A stretch of DNA of 64,000 bases from an uncultured Alphaproteobacteria bacterium (GTDB lineage Bacteria; Pseudomonadota; Alphaproteobacteria; Rs-D84), in the NCBI GenBank assembly GCA_944389465.1, contig CALXML010000005.1:1-64000 (forward strand). Reading direction: 5' to 3'. This document shows, in pieces, positions 34,936-43,122 of the stretch. A model generated the notes under the pieces. The model made no database searches and was not told the origin of the DNA. It saw only the letters and a list, made by a program, of their open reading frames with translations. Every line of letters starts with the position of its first letter. Position 1 is the stretch's first letter. The position numbers and the translations under genes were made by a program.

Positions 34936-37900
34936 ATGTTAAAATTTTTTGTTCGCAGACCTGTTACAACTGTTATGTTTGTATTGTTCTGGGTTGTGTT
35001 GGGATTTGTATCTTTTCCAAAAATGAATATAGAACGTACGCCGTCGGTTGATTTTCCAATGGTGACAGCAACATTTATTTACCCCGGTGCTGCGCCATCT
35101 GAAATAGAATCACAGGTTGTAAAACGTGCCGAAGACGCAATTTCCGAAGTATCTGAATTAAAAAAGTTAACCTCGCAGGCGTTTGAAAATGGCGGCTTTG
35201 TTATGGCTGAATTTAATTTGGGTGTTGATGTTAACGACAAAGCGACCGAGGTTAAAACAAAACTGGATTCATTAATATCCGAATTTCCACAGGATATGGA
35301 ACAGCCAATTGTTGAAAAGTTAAATCCATTGGAACAATCTGTTGTTGATATTGCAATCAGTGGTTCAAATCTGCGTGACCTGCAGGAATATGCAGATGAC
35401 ACATTATCCAACAGAATTACTGGGATTGCGGGCGTGGCCAGTGTTGATATATTTGGTGGCGAAACACGTGCAATTCGTATTGAAATGAATCCAGAATTAT
35501 TGGCTGCACGTGGTGCAACGGTAATGGATGTGGTATCTGCATTGGGTGCACATAATTTAAATGTTCCGGGGGGCAAGATTGAATTTGGTGCAAATTCGTC
35601 CAATGTTCGTTTTGTCGGTGAATTTGCCAGTGTTGATGAAATCAAGAATTTGCAATTAACAACAATAGAGGGCCAAACATTTAAATTAAGCGATGTCGCA
35701 ACGGTCACAGATTCTGCGCGTGAATTGGAAAATGGCGCACGCTATAACGGTCAGGATGTTATTATCGCATCAGTTGTAAAATCATCAGACGGTAATGCAA
35801 TCAACGTTGCACGTGCGTTGCGTGAACAATTGCCAGAATTGCAATCTGAATTACAAACCCAATTCCCAGATGCAACAATGGAAATTATTGCGGATTCATC
35901 CATTGCAGTTGCCGATGAAACATACAGCACAATTTGGGGCATTGTTCTGGGGGTTATTTTTACAGTATTGGTATTACTGGCATTTACACGTAATTGGCGT
36001 TCAACAATTATTGCGGGTGTTGTGATACCTGCGTCATTGATTGCTGGGTTCTTCTTTATGGATGCCAGTAACTTTACAATCAATGCAATGACATTATTGG
36101 CGTATTCATCTGCGCTGGGTACGTTGGTGTCAAATGCGATTATTTTAATTGAATCCGCCCTGCAGGAAATGCGGGCCGGCAAAGACCCTGAAACCGCCGC
36201 TGTTGACGGAACCAAGAAAGTTGCGGTATCTGTGTTGGCGGGTGTTGGAACAAATGTTGTGGTGTTCCTGCCGTTGGCGTTTATGAGTGGTATTGCCGGA
36301 CAATTTATGAATCAGTTCGGATTAACAGTTGTGTATTTAACATTGTTGTCATTGTTGTTCTCGTTTACGTTGACGCCAATGATGATTGCTAAAATTTTGC
36401 GTTTGGGTGGCAGTAAACAATCCAAAAAGGCAAAAAATGCAAAAACAGTCCGTGCCACAGTTGTCACAGATAAAAAATCAGAACCGGTAAAAAAAGAATC
36501 AAAACTGCGTCGTTGGTATAATTATCAATTCGCACATCCGTGGCGCGTGGTGGTAATGGCGGTTGCAGTGTTGATTGGTTCTGGGATGTTAATGGGCTTT
36601 GTTGGGAATGAATTTGCACCATCAACAGACGCAAATGAAATCAACATTACTGCACGTGCGCCAATGGGTGCGACATATGAAAAATCATCTGAAATCGCGG
36701 CCCAGATTGAACAACGCCTGCAACAGTTTGATGATGTAACGGCCGTATCGGTCAAGATTGGTGACCGTGGGTTACAAAACATTGCTGTTAAATTAACATT
36801 AACCGATGTTTCAGAACGTAATAAATCAGACAAAGAAATTGCACGTGAAATTTTGCCGGCATTATCTGATATCCCAGATGTTGAATTGCAAATTCGTGCA
36901 GGTCAGGCAATTTCCACGGGTGGCACTTCTGCAGATATCGTACTGAATGTATACGGTGCGGATGATACCAAACGTAATGCATATGCAAAACAGATTTTGG
37001 ATATGATAAACGAAATGCCCGAGGTTCAATCTGCTGTTCTGGCCCAGCAAGAACCGGGGGATGAAACACGTTTTGTCCCAGACCAAGATAAAATGAATTT
37101 CTGGGGTGTTCAAAATTCTTATGCTGGTGCGACATTGCGTACCGCACTGTACGGAAATGACGATTATAAATACAAAGAAAACGGTGAAGAATATCCAATT
37201 ATTTTGGAATTTGCCAAACCATTTAAAACAATGGCGTTGTTTGACAATGTATTTGTAAATTCGCAAAAGGGTATGGTTCCATTGTCTGAATTGGGCAGTG
37301 TGCAAACCGTTCCTGCAACCCCAGATATCAGCCGTATTAACAAAAACCGTATTACGGAAATAGACGTTAATATTGGCAAATCAACAATGGGCCCCGTTCA
37401 GACAAAAATACAGGCGGCACTGGCCAAAATTGATTGGGAATCCGGTTATGGTGCTGAATTTGGTGGCATGTCTGAAATTCAGGGTGAAACAACAACAGAA
37501 ATTGGAAACGCATTTATGTTGGCAATTATTCTGACATATATGTTGTTGGCCGCGATATTAAATTCATTGGCACATCCGTTTACGATTGCAACATCAATTG
37601 TAACCAGTTTTGCGGGCGTGTTTGCACTGATGTTCTTGTCCGGTGCATCAATGAATGTTGGTGCAATGTTGGCATGCGTTATGTTGGTTGGGTTGGTGGT
37701 TAATAATAACATTTTGGTATTGGAACCCACTGTTGGCCGAATTGCAAACGGTGAAAAACCATATGATGCATTATGGACGGAATTAAAGGATAAACAGGGT
37801 ATGATTCTGATGACATCAATCGCTGTTATGACCGGTATGGTGCCGCAATTATGGGCAACAGACGGTATGAAGGTCGCAATGGCCGCGGTTATGATTGGTG

Positions 37901-37998
37901 GAATGTTCGCCAGTATGATATTCACGTTTGTTTTGACGCCTGCATTGTTCTTTTTGGTGGAACGTGGTCGGGCGCGCCTGAAACGTGGCCGGAAATAA
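34936..37998 (+). CDS. RND-family transporter lacking the proton-relay residues
   Basis: 1020-residue AcrB/MexB-type inner-membrane protein: TM1 after MLKFFVRRPVTTVMFV, porter domains, TM2-6, a second periplasmic half and TM8-12. The fold signatures are intact (FPKMNIERTPSVDFPMV, SGIAGQFMNQFG, ILMTSIAVMTGMVP). In TM4 the usual LVDDAIVVVE reads LVSNAIILIE, with Ser399 and Asn400 at the AcrB Asp407/Asp408 positions. In TM10, GLSAKNAIL reads GLVVNNNIL, with Asn923 at Lys940. These residues carry the proton relay in AcrB, so coupling must differ or be lost. AAGGGGA precedes the ATG. Last gene of the operon. Confidence 0.93.
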   Translation: MLKFFVRRPVTTVMFVLFWVVLGFVSFPKMNIERTPSVDFPMVTATFIYPGAAPSEIESQVVKRAEDAISEVSELKKLTSQAFENGGFVMAEFNLGVDVNDKATEVKTKLDSLISEFPQDMEQPIVEKLNPLEQSVVDIAISGSNLRDLQEYADDTLSNRITGIAGVASVDIFGGETRAIRIEMNPELLAARGATVMDVVSALGAHNLNVPGGKIEFGANSSNVRFVGEFASVDEIKNLQLTTIEGQTFKLSDVATVTDSARELENGARYNGQDVIIASVVKSSDGNAINVARALREQLPELQSELQTQFPDATMEIIADSSIAVADETYSTIWGIVLGVIFTVLVLLAFTRNWRSTIIAGVVIPASLIAGFFFMDASNFTINAMTLLAYSSALGTLVSNAIILIESALQEMRAGKDPETAAVDGTKKVAVSVLAGVGTNVVVFLPLAFMSGIAGQFMNQFGLTVVYLTLLSLLFSFTLTPMMIAKILRLGGSKQSKKAKNAKTVRATVVTDKKSEPVKKESKLRRWYNYQFAHPWRVVVMAVAVLIGSGMLMGFVGNEFAPSTDANEINITARAPMGATYEKSSEIAAQIEQRLQQFDDVTAVSVKIGDRGLQNIAVKLTLTDVSERNKSDKEIAREILPALSDIPDVELQIRAGQAISTGGTSADIVLNVYGADDTKRNAYAKQILDMINEMPEVQSAVLAQQEPGDETRFVPDQDKMNFWGVQNSYAGATLRTALYGNDDYKYKENGEEYPIILEFAKPFKTMALFDNVFVNSQKGMVPLSELGSVQTVPATPDISRINKNRITEIDVNIGKSTMGPVQTKIQAALAKIDWESGYGAEFGGMSEIQGETTTEIGNAFMLAIILTYMLLAAILNSLAHPFTIATSIVTSFAGVFALMFLSGASMNVGAMLACVMLVGLVVNNNILVLEPTVGRIANGEKPYDALWTELKDKQGMILMTSIAVMTGMVPQLWATDGMKVAMAAVMIGGMFASMIFTFVLTPALFFLVERGRARLKRGRK

Positions 37999-38000
37999 TA

Positions 38001-38026
38001 AATGGGGCATTTGCCCCATTTTTTTA
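38001..38026 (+). terminator. Terminator of the RND operon
   Basis: AATGGGGCA and TGCCCCATT form a near-perfect hairpin followed by seven T. Confidence 0.92.
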
Positions 38027-38081
38027 TGCAAATATAAAAAAACATTGCTATAATTCCCGCAGATTTATCAAAGGATTATAA

Positions 38082-38684
38082 ATGTTAAAGAAAGAAGATG
38101 TTGTTGTTTTTGATTTTGATGGAACGTTATCGGCACATGATTCCAGTGTTGAATTTGCGAAATATTGTTTTCGTCACTCGTTTCGTCCATGGCCATTTTT
38201 GCCATTAATTGGTGTGGCTGCAATTGTGCGTTTGTTTAATCCGGCCGGCCTGTGGTGGCGTTGGGCGATGCGTCGCTTTTTAACACCGGAAATGGTGAAA
38301 CGCTTTGCACCCGCATTTATAAAGCAGCACCGCCGCGAACGTTTTGGCTGGGCCAAAGAGCAGGTGGCCAAGGAACGCGCCGACGGTCGCAGTGTTATTT
38401 TAATTTCTGCCAGTCCGGATTATTTACTGCCACAATTGGTGCGTGATATGAAATTTGATGCAGTATTGTGTTCACGTATGGATGAAAGTAAACCTTGGAA
38501 ATATGAATTTTTGTGTTGGGGTAAAAACAAAGTCATCGCAATGGACGAATGGGCCAAAAAAAATCATATGATTCCACGCGTTGTGCGTTCTTATTCAGAC
38601 AGTAAATCAGATATGCCATTAATGGAAATCGCAGACGAACAGGTTTGGGTTGATAAAAAAACAGGATTAAGAAAATCAGCCTAG
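38082..38684 (+). CDS. HAD-IB family phosphatase
   Basis: A 200-residue HAD-superfamily hydrolase of the SerB/PgpC-like IB subfamily. Motif I is FDFDGTLS with the nucleophile Asp. Motif II is ISASPDYLL. The helical cap lies between (about 25-95, very Trp/Arg-rich). Motif III/IV is SYSDSKSDMPLME with a preceding Lys-rich segment. A membrane-lipid phosphate substrate, as for PgpC, is possible but not shown. TGCTATAAT about 30 bases upstream is an extended -10; AAAGGA precedes the ATG. Confidence 0.88.
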   Translation: MLKKEDVVVFDFDGTLSAHDSSVEFAKYCFRHSFRPWPFLPLIGVAAIVRLFNPAGLWWRWAMRRFLTPEMVKRFAPAFIKQHRRERFGWAKEQVAKERADGRSVILISASPDYLLPQLVRDMKFDAVLCSRMDESKPWKYEFLCWGKNKVIAMDEWAKKNHMIPRVVRSYSDSKSDMPLMEIADEQVWVDKKTGLRKSA

Positions 38685-38706
38685 TGTAATTAAAATAATA
38701 ATCCGT

Positions 38707-38712
38707 TATAAT
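38707..38712 (+). promoter_or_regulatory. -10 box six bases before a start codon
   Basis: TATAAT with the ATG of the next gene at 38719. There is no room for a leader or Shine-Dalgarno, so a leaderless transcript is expected. Confidence 0.55.
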
Positions 38713-38718
38713 CGCAAT

Positions 38719-38958
38719 ATGGTTATAACGGATGTTTTATATGATTTAACTGTTGGTGTTGCGGGTGCGGTAATTGGCGCACTGATAATGCTGGTTTTAA
38801 CAGGCAAAAAGAACCGCCGCCTGTCGGATGAAATATTGGTAAATCATCGTGATTTAGAAAAATTACGTCTGGAAAATAATCAGTTAATAGAAACAATAAA
38901 AGACCGTGAAAATCAAATATTATCTCTGCAACGCAAAATTTTGAACAAGAAAAAATAG
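38719..38958 (+). CDS. Small membrane-anchored coiled-coil protein
   Basis: A 79-residue protein with one TM (about 8-28, LTVGVAGAVIGALIMLVLTG) followed by a charged coiled coil (LEKLRLENNQLIETIKDREN). It probably sits in the inner membrane with a cytoplasmic helical tail. No family is recognised. It is followed by a repeat-rich gap. Confidence 0.7.
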   Translation: MVITDVLYDLTVGVAGAVIGALIMLVLTGKKNRRLSDEILVNHRDLEKLRLENNQLIETIKDRENQILSLQRKILNKKK

Positions 38959-38990
38959 TCACTGATTAAGATGTATGTTTGTACTCTTCT

Positions 38991-39028
38991 TGTCATTGCG
39001 AGCCATCGCAGATGGCGTGGCAATCCAG
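38991..39028. repeat. REP-like palindromic repeat, copy 3
   Basis: Same ends as the copies at 681 and 27157; variable tip CCATC-GCA-GATGG. Confidence 0.87.
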
Positions 39029-39106
39029 TAAATACAACAAAACCGCACTCCATCTTTGTCATTCCCGCATGACAAGAAAAGAATACCAGTTACCAGCAAC
39101 ATCCCT
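39029..39106. other. Spacer between two repeats
   Basis: Non-coding. It contains GTCAT-TCCCGC-ATGAC, a short hairpin that looks like half of another element of the same family. Confidence 0.4.
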
Positions 39107-39147
39107 TGTCATTGCGAGCCGTGCATACGCACGGCGTGGCAATCCAG
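39107..39147. repeat. REP-like palindromic repeat, copy 4
   Basis: Same ends; variable tip GTGC-ATAC-GCAC. It is followed by CGCAATGACAGG, possibly the inverted end of a neighbouring partial copy. Confidence 0.87.
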
Positions 39148-39261
39148 TAAATTAAGAACACCGCGCATCTTTGCCCGCAATGACAGGGGGCGCACTTTAT
39201 CTGCGTTTTATGGTGTTTTTACGCGTATTTAATAAAACAAACCCATAATAAAACAGTTTTT

Positions 39262-39429
39262 CTAATATGTACGCTGTATTAATTGTTTACCACATTCATA
39301 CCGCGCCAATTGTTTTTGTTCAATACCAAACAGTTTTGCGGCATCATAACGCCGCAGTTTTGCGCTGCGCCGTGCGCCCCGTAACAAACGTGCAAAATAT
39401 GCATTGTCCGCCAATATAGTTGCAGGCAT
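39262..39429 (-). pseudogene. Frameshifted copy of the small HTH gene
   Basis: Nearly identical to the HTH gene at 26577-26801 for its first 51 codons, including the HTH (DAAKLFGIEQKQLARYECGK) and the AGGAGG site. Loss of one G (CGCTGTATT here, CGCTGGTATT in copy 1) shifts the frame, giving IQRTY and a TAG instead of IPAHILEKLF. The remaining nucleotide similarity continues to about 39240, so this is a recent decay. The 55-residue product may still fold as a bare HTH. Confidence 0.8.
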
Positions 39430-39452
39430 TTAATCCTCCTTTTTTGTTTAAT

Positions 39453-39601
39453 AAAAACACCGCCGTGATTAAGGGCGGTTGGAGGTTAAGAACTATTCAA
39501 ACGATAGTGCCGTTTATTCAATATATTCACGAGCCCTCCAACCCTTGTTGGAGTTTTGTTTGAAGAGGTTCTTACACCCCGCACTGGTAATCAACCAATG
39601 C
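39453..39601 (-). ncRNA. Structured RNA / attenuator-like leader, copy 2
   Basis: Second copy of the RNA at 26827-26977. Identical segments are the 5' hairpin, TAAGAAC/GTTCTTA, CTCCAAC/GTTGGAG, GGTTGGAGG/CCTCCAACC and the terminator stem with five U. The inner P2 helix has changed on both sides (TTCAAAC with GTTTGAA here, TCATATAA with TTATATGA in copy 1), so pairing is kept while sequence is not. It precedes the frameshifted HTH copy. Confidence 0.7.
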
Positions 39602-39603
39602 GC

Positions 39604-39631
39604 TTTATATGTTATCACAGTGGCCCGACAA
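39604..39631 (-). promoter_or_regulatory. Promoter of the structured RNA, copy 2
   Basis: Minus strand TTGTCG (39626-39631), 16-base spacer, TATAAA (39604-39609). Weaker than the promoter of copy 1. Confidence 0.5.
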
Positions 39632-39658
39632 ATCAAGGTTAAAAGTTATGTGTTTTGA

Positions 39659-40540
39659 TTAATCTGTATCTGTGCCAAAATCCATATCACGCAATTTTTC
39701 GGCACGCGGACCAATTTTCCCAATGGATGTTTGCAATTGTTCTATGTCGGTCACCGCCAGATTAAAGTGTTGCTGTACCTTGGTCGCGCGGTCAGACAGT
39801 CGTGACAAATCGGTCAGCAATAAATCCAGTTCGCGTTTTATTTTATCCGCCACGCGTTTAATTTTTATATCGGACAATACCGCACGTATTGTGTTTAATG
39901 TTGCCCACAATGTTGATGGCGATACGATAAAAACCTTTCTGTGGGCGGCATAATCAATGACATTTGGAAATTCACGATGCAGCGTTTCAAATATAGATTC
40001 CGATGCAATAAACATCATTGCAGATTCAGCAGTTTTGCCCGCAATTATATATTTTTCAGCAATGGCATCAATGTGTTTACGCACGTCCAGTTCAAATTGC
40101 TTGCGTGCGCCATCATCATTTTGTTCAGTCATACGGTTGTAACTTTCCAATGGAAATTTACTGTCAATAATCATATCCCCCGGCGGATATGGCAAGCGAA
40201 TTATACAGTCTGGACGCACGCCCGTATCCAATACTGTCTGAAAAGCATATGATTCAGGTGGCATTATATCCATAACCAAATCCGCCAATTGACGTTCGCC
40301 AAATGTGCCACGCGCCTGTTTATTACCCATTAAAATGTTTTTAAAGTTGGCAATGTCTGCACTGATGTTTTTTAATTCAATTGCATTTTGACTTAACGCA
40401 CCCAACCGTTCGGCCAATCGTTCACGCAGGCGGGCATTATCTTCACGCAGGGCCGATATATCCACCGTTGGCCGCCGCATCAGTATTGCAATTAATAAAA
40501 CAATGATTATAAATAATAATACAAAAATAAACGTTGTCAT
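39659..40540 (-). CDS. rmuC: RmuC-domain DNA recombination protein
   Basis: A 293-residue RmuC family protein, linked to limiting recombination at inverted repeats. It has an N-terminal TM (TFIFVLLFIIIVLLIAILM), a coiled coil (about 35-65), and the nuclease-like core GTFGERQLADLVMDIMPPE, RPDCIIRLPYP and MIIDSKFPLESY (the PD-(D/E)xK-like D...SK). The end has paired coiled-coil helices. The ATG at 40540 follows AAGGAATGG; an upstream TTG is rejected. It diverges from def. Confidence 0.92.
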   Translation of the reverse strand: MTTFIFVLLFIIIVLLIAILMRRPTVDISALREDNARLRERLAERLGALSQNAIELKNISADIANFKNILMGNKQARGTFGERQLADLVMDIMPPESYAFQTVLDTGVRPDCIIRLPYPPGDMIIDSKFPLESYNRMTEQNDDGARKQFELDVRKHIDAIAEKYIIAGKTAESAMMFIASESIFETLHREFPNVIDYAAHRKVFIVSPSTLWATLNTIRAVLSDIKIKRVADKIKRELDLLLTDLSRLSDRATKVQQHFNLAVTDIEQLQTSIGKIGPRAEKLRDMDFGTDTD

Positions 40541-40582
40541 TTCCCATTCCTTTGCTACAATCAATTATAAAGGGAATTATAT

Positions 40583-41083
40583 ATGTTGCAAATGAAACTT
40601 TGTGGGGATTTAGTTTTACGGGAAAAATGCGAACCTGTAACTGAAATTACCCCTGAAATATTGGATATATTGGATGAAATGGTTGGTATGATGCGTGACC
40701 AAAGTGGCGTTGGTCTGGCCGCGCCACAGGTGGGGCAACTGAAACGCTTTTTGGTAATGATGAATCCGGATGATGAACAGATATTCAAAATGATAAATCC
40801 AAAAATTATAACACGCAGTGCTGATACCTGTATGATGGAGGAAGGATGCCTGTCCGTTTTGGGGCCTGATAATTTACCGGTATATGCCAATGTTACGCGC
40901 CCTGCATCTGTGGATGTTGAATGGACGGATGAAAATGGGCAACAATTGCGTGCGCAAATGTCGGGGCTGCCCGCCCGAATTGTTCAGCACGAAACAGACC
41001 ATCTGGACGGAATTTTGTTCATAGACTATCTGTCGCCGGTGCGTCGTGAAATGGTTATGCGTAAGGTTCGGAAACACAAATGA
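40583..41083 (+). CDS. def: Peptide deformylase
   Basis: Metalloenzyme removing the formyl group from nascent N-terminal Met. The 166-residue product has all three motifs: GVGLAAPQVG, EEGCLSV with the metal-binding Cys, and QHETDHLDG (HExxH). An extended -10 TGCTACAAT is about 24 bases upstream, and AAAGGG lies before the ATG. Its stop overlaps the fmt start (ATGA), the common def-fmt coupling: one adds and the other removes the formyl group. Confidence 0.97.
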   Translation: MLQMKLCGDLVLREKCEPVTEITPEILDILDEMVGMMRDQSGVGLAAPQVGQLKRFLVMMNPDDEQIFKMINPKIITRSADTCMMEEGCLSVLGPDNLPVYANVTRPASVDVEWTDENGQQLRAQMSGLPARIVQHETDHLDGILFIDYLSPVRREMVMRKVRKHK

Positions 41084-41901
41084 AAATTGTTTTAATGGGC
41101 ACAAATGATTTTGTTGTGCCAATCTTTGACGCGGTATTAAATGCAGGTCACGAAATTATGGCCGTGTTTACGCGTGCACCAAAACCTGTTGGTCGTAAAC
41201 ATGTTTTAACCCCATCGCCGGTGCATATTTGGGCGCAATCGCATAATTTACCCGTGTATACAAATATACGTGATTATAATTTTTCGCCTGATATGATTGT
41301 GGTTGTGTCATATGGTGTGATATTGCGTGAAAATGTTTTATCATCCGCGCCATGTGTAAACATTCACCCCAGTGATTTACCAAAATATCGCGGACCGTCA
41401 CCAATACGTACGGCTATTTATAATGGCGATACATCGTCTGCCGTGTGTTTAATGCAGATAACCGCTGAAATGGATGCTGGGGATATTTATATGCGTCGTG
41501 CGTTTGATATCGGTGAAAATGAAACCAACGCTGATATAGAAAATAAAGTTTCCATAATTGGTGCGCAAATGCTGACTGAATATTTATCAAATCCGTCTGC
41601 ATATGCCCCAACGCCCCAGATTGGCGTACCAACATATACGCGTAAATTTACTGGCACAGATGAAATAATTGATTGGTCAAAATCGGCGCGTGAAATACAT
41701 AATCAAATTCGTGCAATTGGCGCGGGTCGTACAAAAATAAACGGTATGGATGTCAAGATTTTGGAAACGCGCGTTGAAAACAATGAATTAAAAATATTAC
41801 GGATTCAGCCCGCTGGTAAACGTCCAATGGATTGGAAAAGTTTCCTAAACGGTTTGCGGGGCAATGATATAAAATTTGGTGATTCAGATGTATATAAATA
41901 A
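41080..41901 (+). CDS. fmt: Methionyl-tRNA formyltransferase
   Basis: Transfers formyl from 10-formyl-THF to initiator Met-tRNA. At 273 residues it is about 40 shorter than E. coli Fmt, chiefly in the C-terminal domain. It has the Rossmann start MKIVLMGTNDFVVPIF, the catalytic loop VNIHPSDLPKYRGPSPI and MDAGDIY. The C-terminal OB-like domain is reduced but present (TKINGMDVKIL...NGLRGNDIKF). The ATGA overlap with def supports cotranslation. Confidence 0.95.
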   Translation: MKIVLMGTNDFVVPIFDAVLNAGHEIMAVFTRAPKPVGRKHVLTPSPVHIWAQSHNLPVYTNIRDYNFSPDMIVVVSYGVILRENVLSSAPCVNIHPSDLPKYRGPSPIRTAIYNGDTSSAVCLMQITAEMDAGDIYMRRAFDIGENETNADIENKVSIIGAQMLTEYLSNPSAYAPTPQIGVPTYTRKFTGTDEIIDWSKSAREIHNQIRAIGAGRTKINGMDVKILETRVENNELKILRIQPAGKRPMDWKSFLNGLRGNDIKFGDSDVYK

Positions 41902-42133
41902 ATATTGTAAATATAAAAAACAAAATGTTTCAATAAATGAAAACAGTGCAATGTGCGTTTGCGCAAATTGTGAAAATGATGCATGCGTTGCACGTCGTGA
42001 TGATGGTGTTCGTTATACTTATTCCACATGTCAGGAATATTTGATGTCAAAACTGGACAATGAATACAATCGTATAAAGGAACGCCAATGTCGCATATGT
42101 TTGGAAATCAGTAAACGCGCAAATCAAAAGTAA
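41888..42133 (+). CDS. Small Cys-rich protein A
   Basis: An 81-residue protein with Cys arranged CVCANC...C early and CRIC late, plus two further Cys, suggesting a metal-binding knot. The ATG at 41888 overlaps the fmt end by 14 bases. No family is recognised. Together with the next gene it sits between fmt and truA. Confidence 0.65.
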   Translation: MYINKYCKYKKQNVSINENSAMCVCANCENDACVARRDDGVRYTYSTCQEYLMSKLDNEYNRIKERQCRICLEISKRANQK

Positions 42134-42144
42134 GGATTCTTGTT

Positions 42145-42360
42145 ATGTCAGATATACCACAATTCCAGAAATTGGATGAACAGGATTATCAACCACAGTG
42201 GTGCAAATATTGTCGTTATTTTGGATATGATAAAAATTGGAATGCGTGCTATTACGGATTTTTCAATATATTATTATACGGTCCACGTGTGGTCAGTTTT
42301 GACGGATATTGCCCGCATTTTAAGTATGCGAAAAAATATAAAAATCAAAAAACCAGATAA
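42145..42360 (+). CDS. Small Cys-rich protein B
   Basis: A 71-residue aromatic-rich protein with WCKYCRYFGYD, NACYYGF and GYCPHF: four or five Cys that could bind one zinc. It starts MSDIPQFQKLDEQDYQPQ, with AAGGATT upstream. It lies 11 bases after protein A and three before truA, so it is cotranscribed. Unknown function. Confidence 0.7.
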   Translation: MSDIPQFQKLDEQDYQPQWCKYCRYFGYDKNWNACYYGFFNILLYGPRVVSFDGYCPHFKYAKKYKNQKTR

Positions 42361-42363
42361 TAA

Positions 42364-43122
42364 ATGACACGATATAAAATAACAGTTGAATACGATGGAA
42401 CAAATTTAATTGGCTGGCAACAAAACCGCCAAGGCCCATCCGTACAATCACTGTTACGTGACGCAATTGAAAAATTTTGTGGTGCACGTCCAGATATTAT
42501 TGCCGCCGGTCGTACGGATGCGGGCGTGCATGCAATTGCAATGGTTGCGCATTTTGATTTACCGTCTGCGCCGGATGCAAATACTGTTATGCGTGCAATG
42601 AATTTTTATTTGGTGGATTCGCCGGTATCTGTATTAAGTTGTGAAATCGTGTCTGATGATTTTAATGCGCGCTTTTCATGCATTGGACGGCATTATAAAT
42701 ATATTGTATTAAATCGTGGTGCGCATCCGGTATTGGAAAAAAATCGTGTATGGTGGGTGCCACGACGGCTGAATATTTCTGCTATGCGGCGCGCGGCGGC
42801 TAAATTAATTGGCAATCATGATTTTACCAGTTTTCGTGCCACACAGTGTCAGGCCAAAAGTCCAATAAAAACATTGGATGAATGCAAAATTACACGTCGT
42901 GGCGATATAATTACATTTGAATTTTCTGCACGTTCCTTTCTGCATCATCAGGTGCGTAATATGGTGGGCACACTGGTTGAAATTGGTTTGGGCAAACCAT
43001 ATGATATTGATGATGTTTTTGCCGCACGTAATCGTTCCGCGGCCGGCCCGACCGCACCGGCGGCGGGATTGTATTTTATTCGTGCGGATTATGCCACGGG
43101 CGCAAATGATAAACATATTTAA
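42364..43122 (+). CDS. truA: tRNA pseudouridine(38-40) synthase
   Basis: Modifies U38-U40 in the anticodon arm of many tRNAs. The 252-residue product has YDGTNLIGWQ at the start, the catalytic loop AAGRTDAGVHA with the nucleophilic Asp, FNARFSCIGRHYKYIV, and SFLHHQVRNMVGTLVEIG near the end. Its last 47 bases overlap the 3' end of comEC on the opposite strand. Confidence 0.97.
   Translation: MTRYKITVEYDGTNLIGWQQNRQGPSVQSLLRDAIEKFCGARPDIIAAGRTDAGVHAIAMVAHFDLPSAPDANTVMRAMNFYLVDSPVSVLSCEIVSDDFNARFSCIGRHYKYIVLNRGAHPVLEKNRVWWVPRRLNISAMRRAAAKLIGNHDFTSFRATQCQAKSPIKTLDECKITRRGDIITFEFSARSFLHHQVRNMVGTLVEIGLGKPYDIDDVFAARNRSAAGPTAPAAGLYFIRADYATGANDKHI

Noticed and set aside
34936-37998. RND gene as a pseudogene
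   Set aside because: The frame is intact for 1020 codons, all TMs and porter signatures are present, and operon spacing is tight. Loss of the relay is specific rather than random decay.
41805-42050. 81-codon ORF antisense to fmt end
   Set aside because: His/Asn-rich shadow frame; the plus-strand Cys-rich gene explains the region better.
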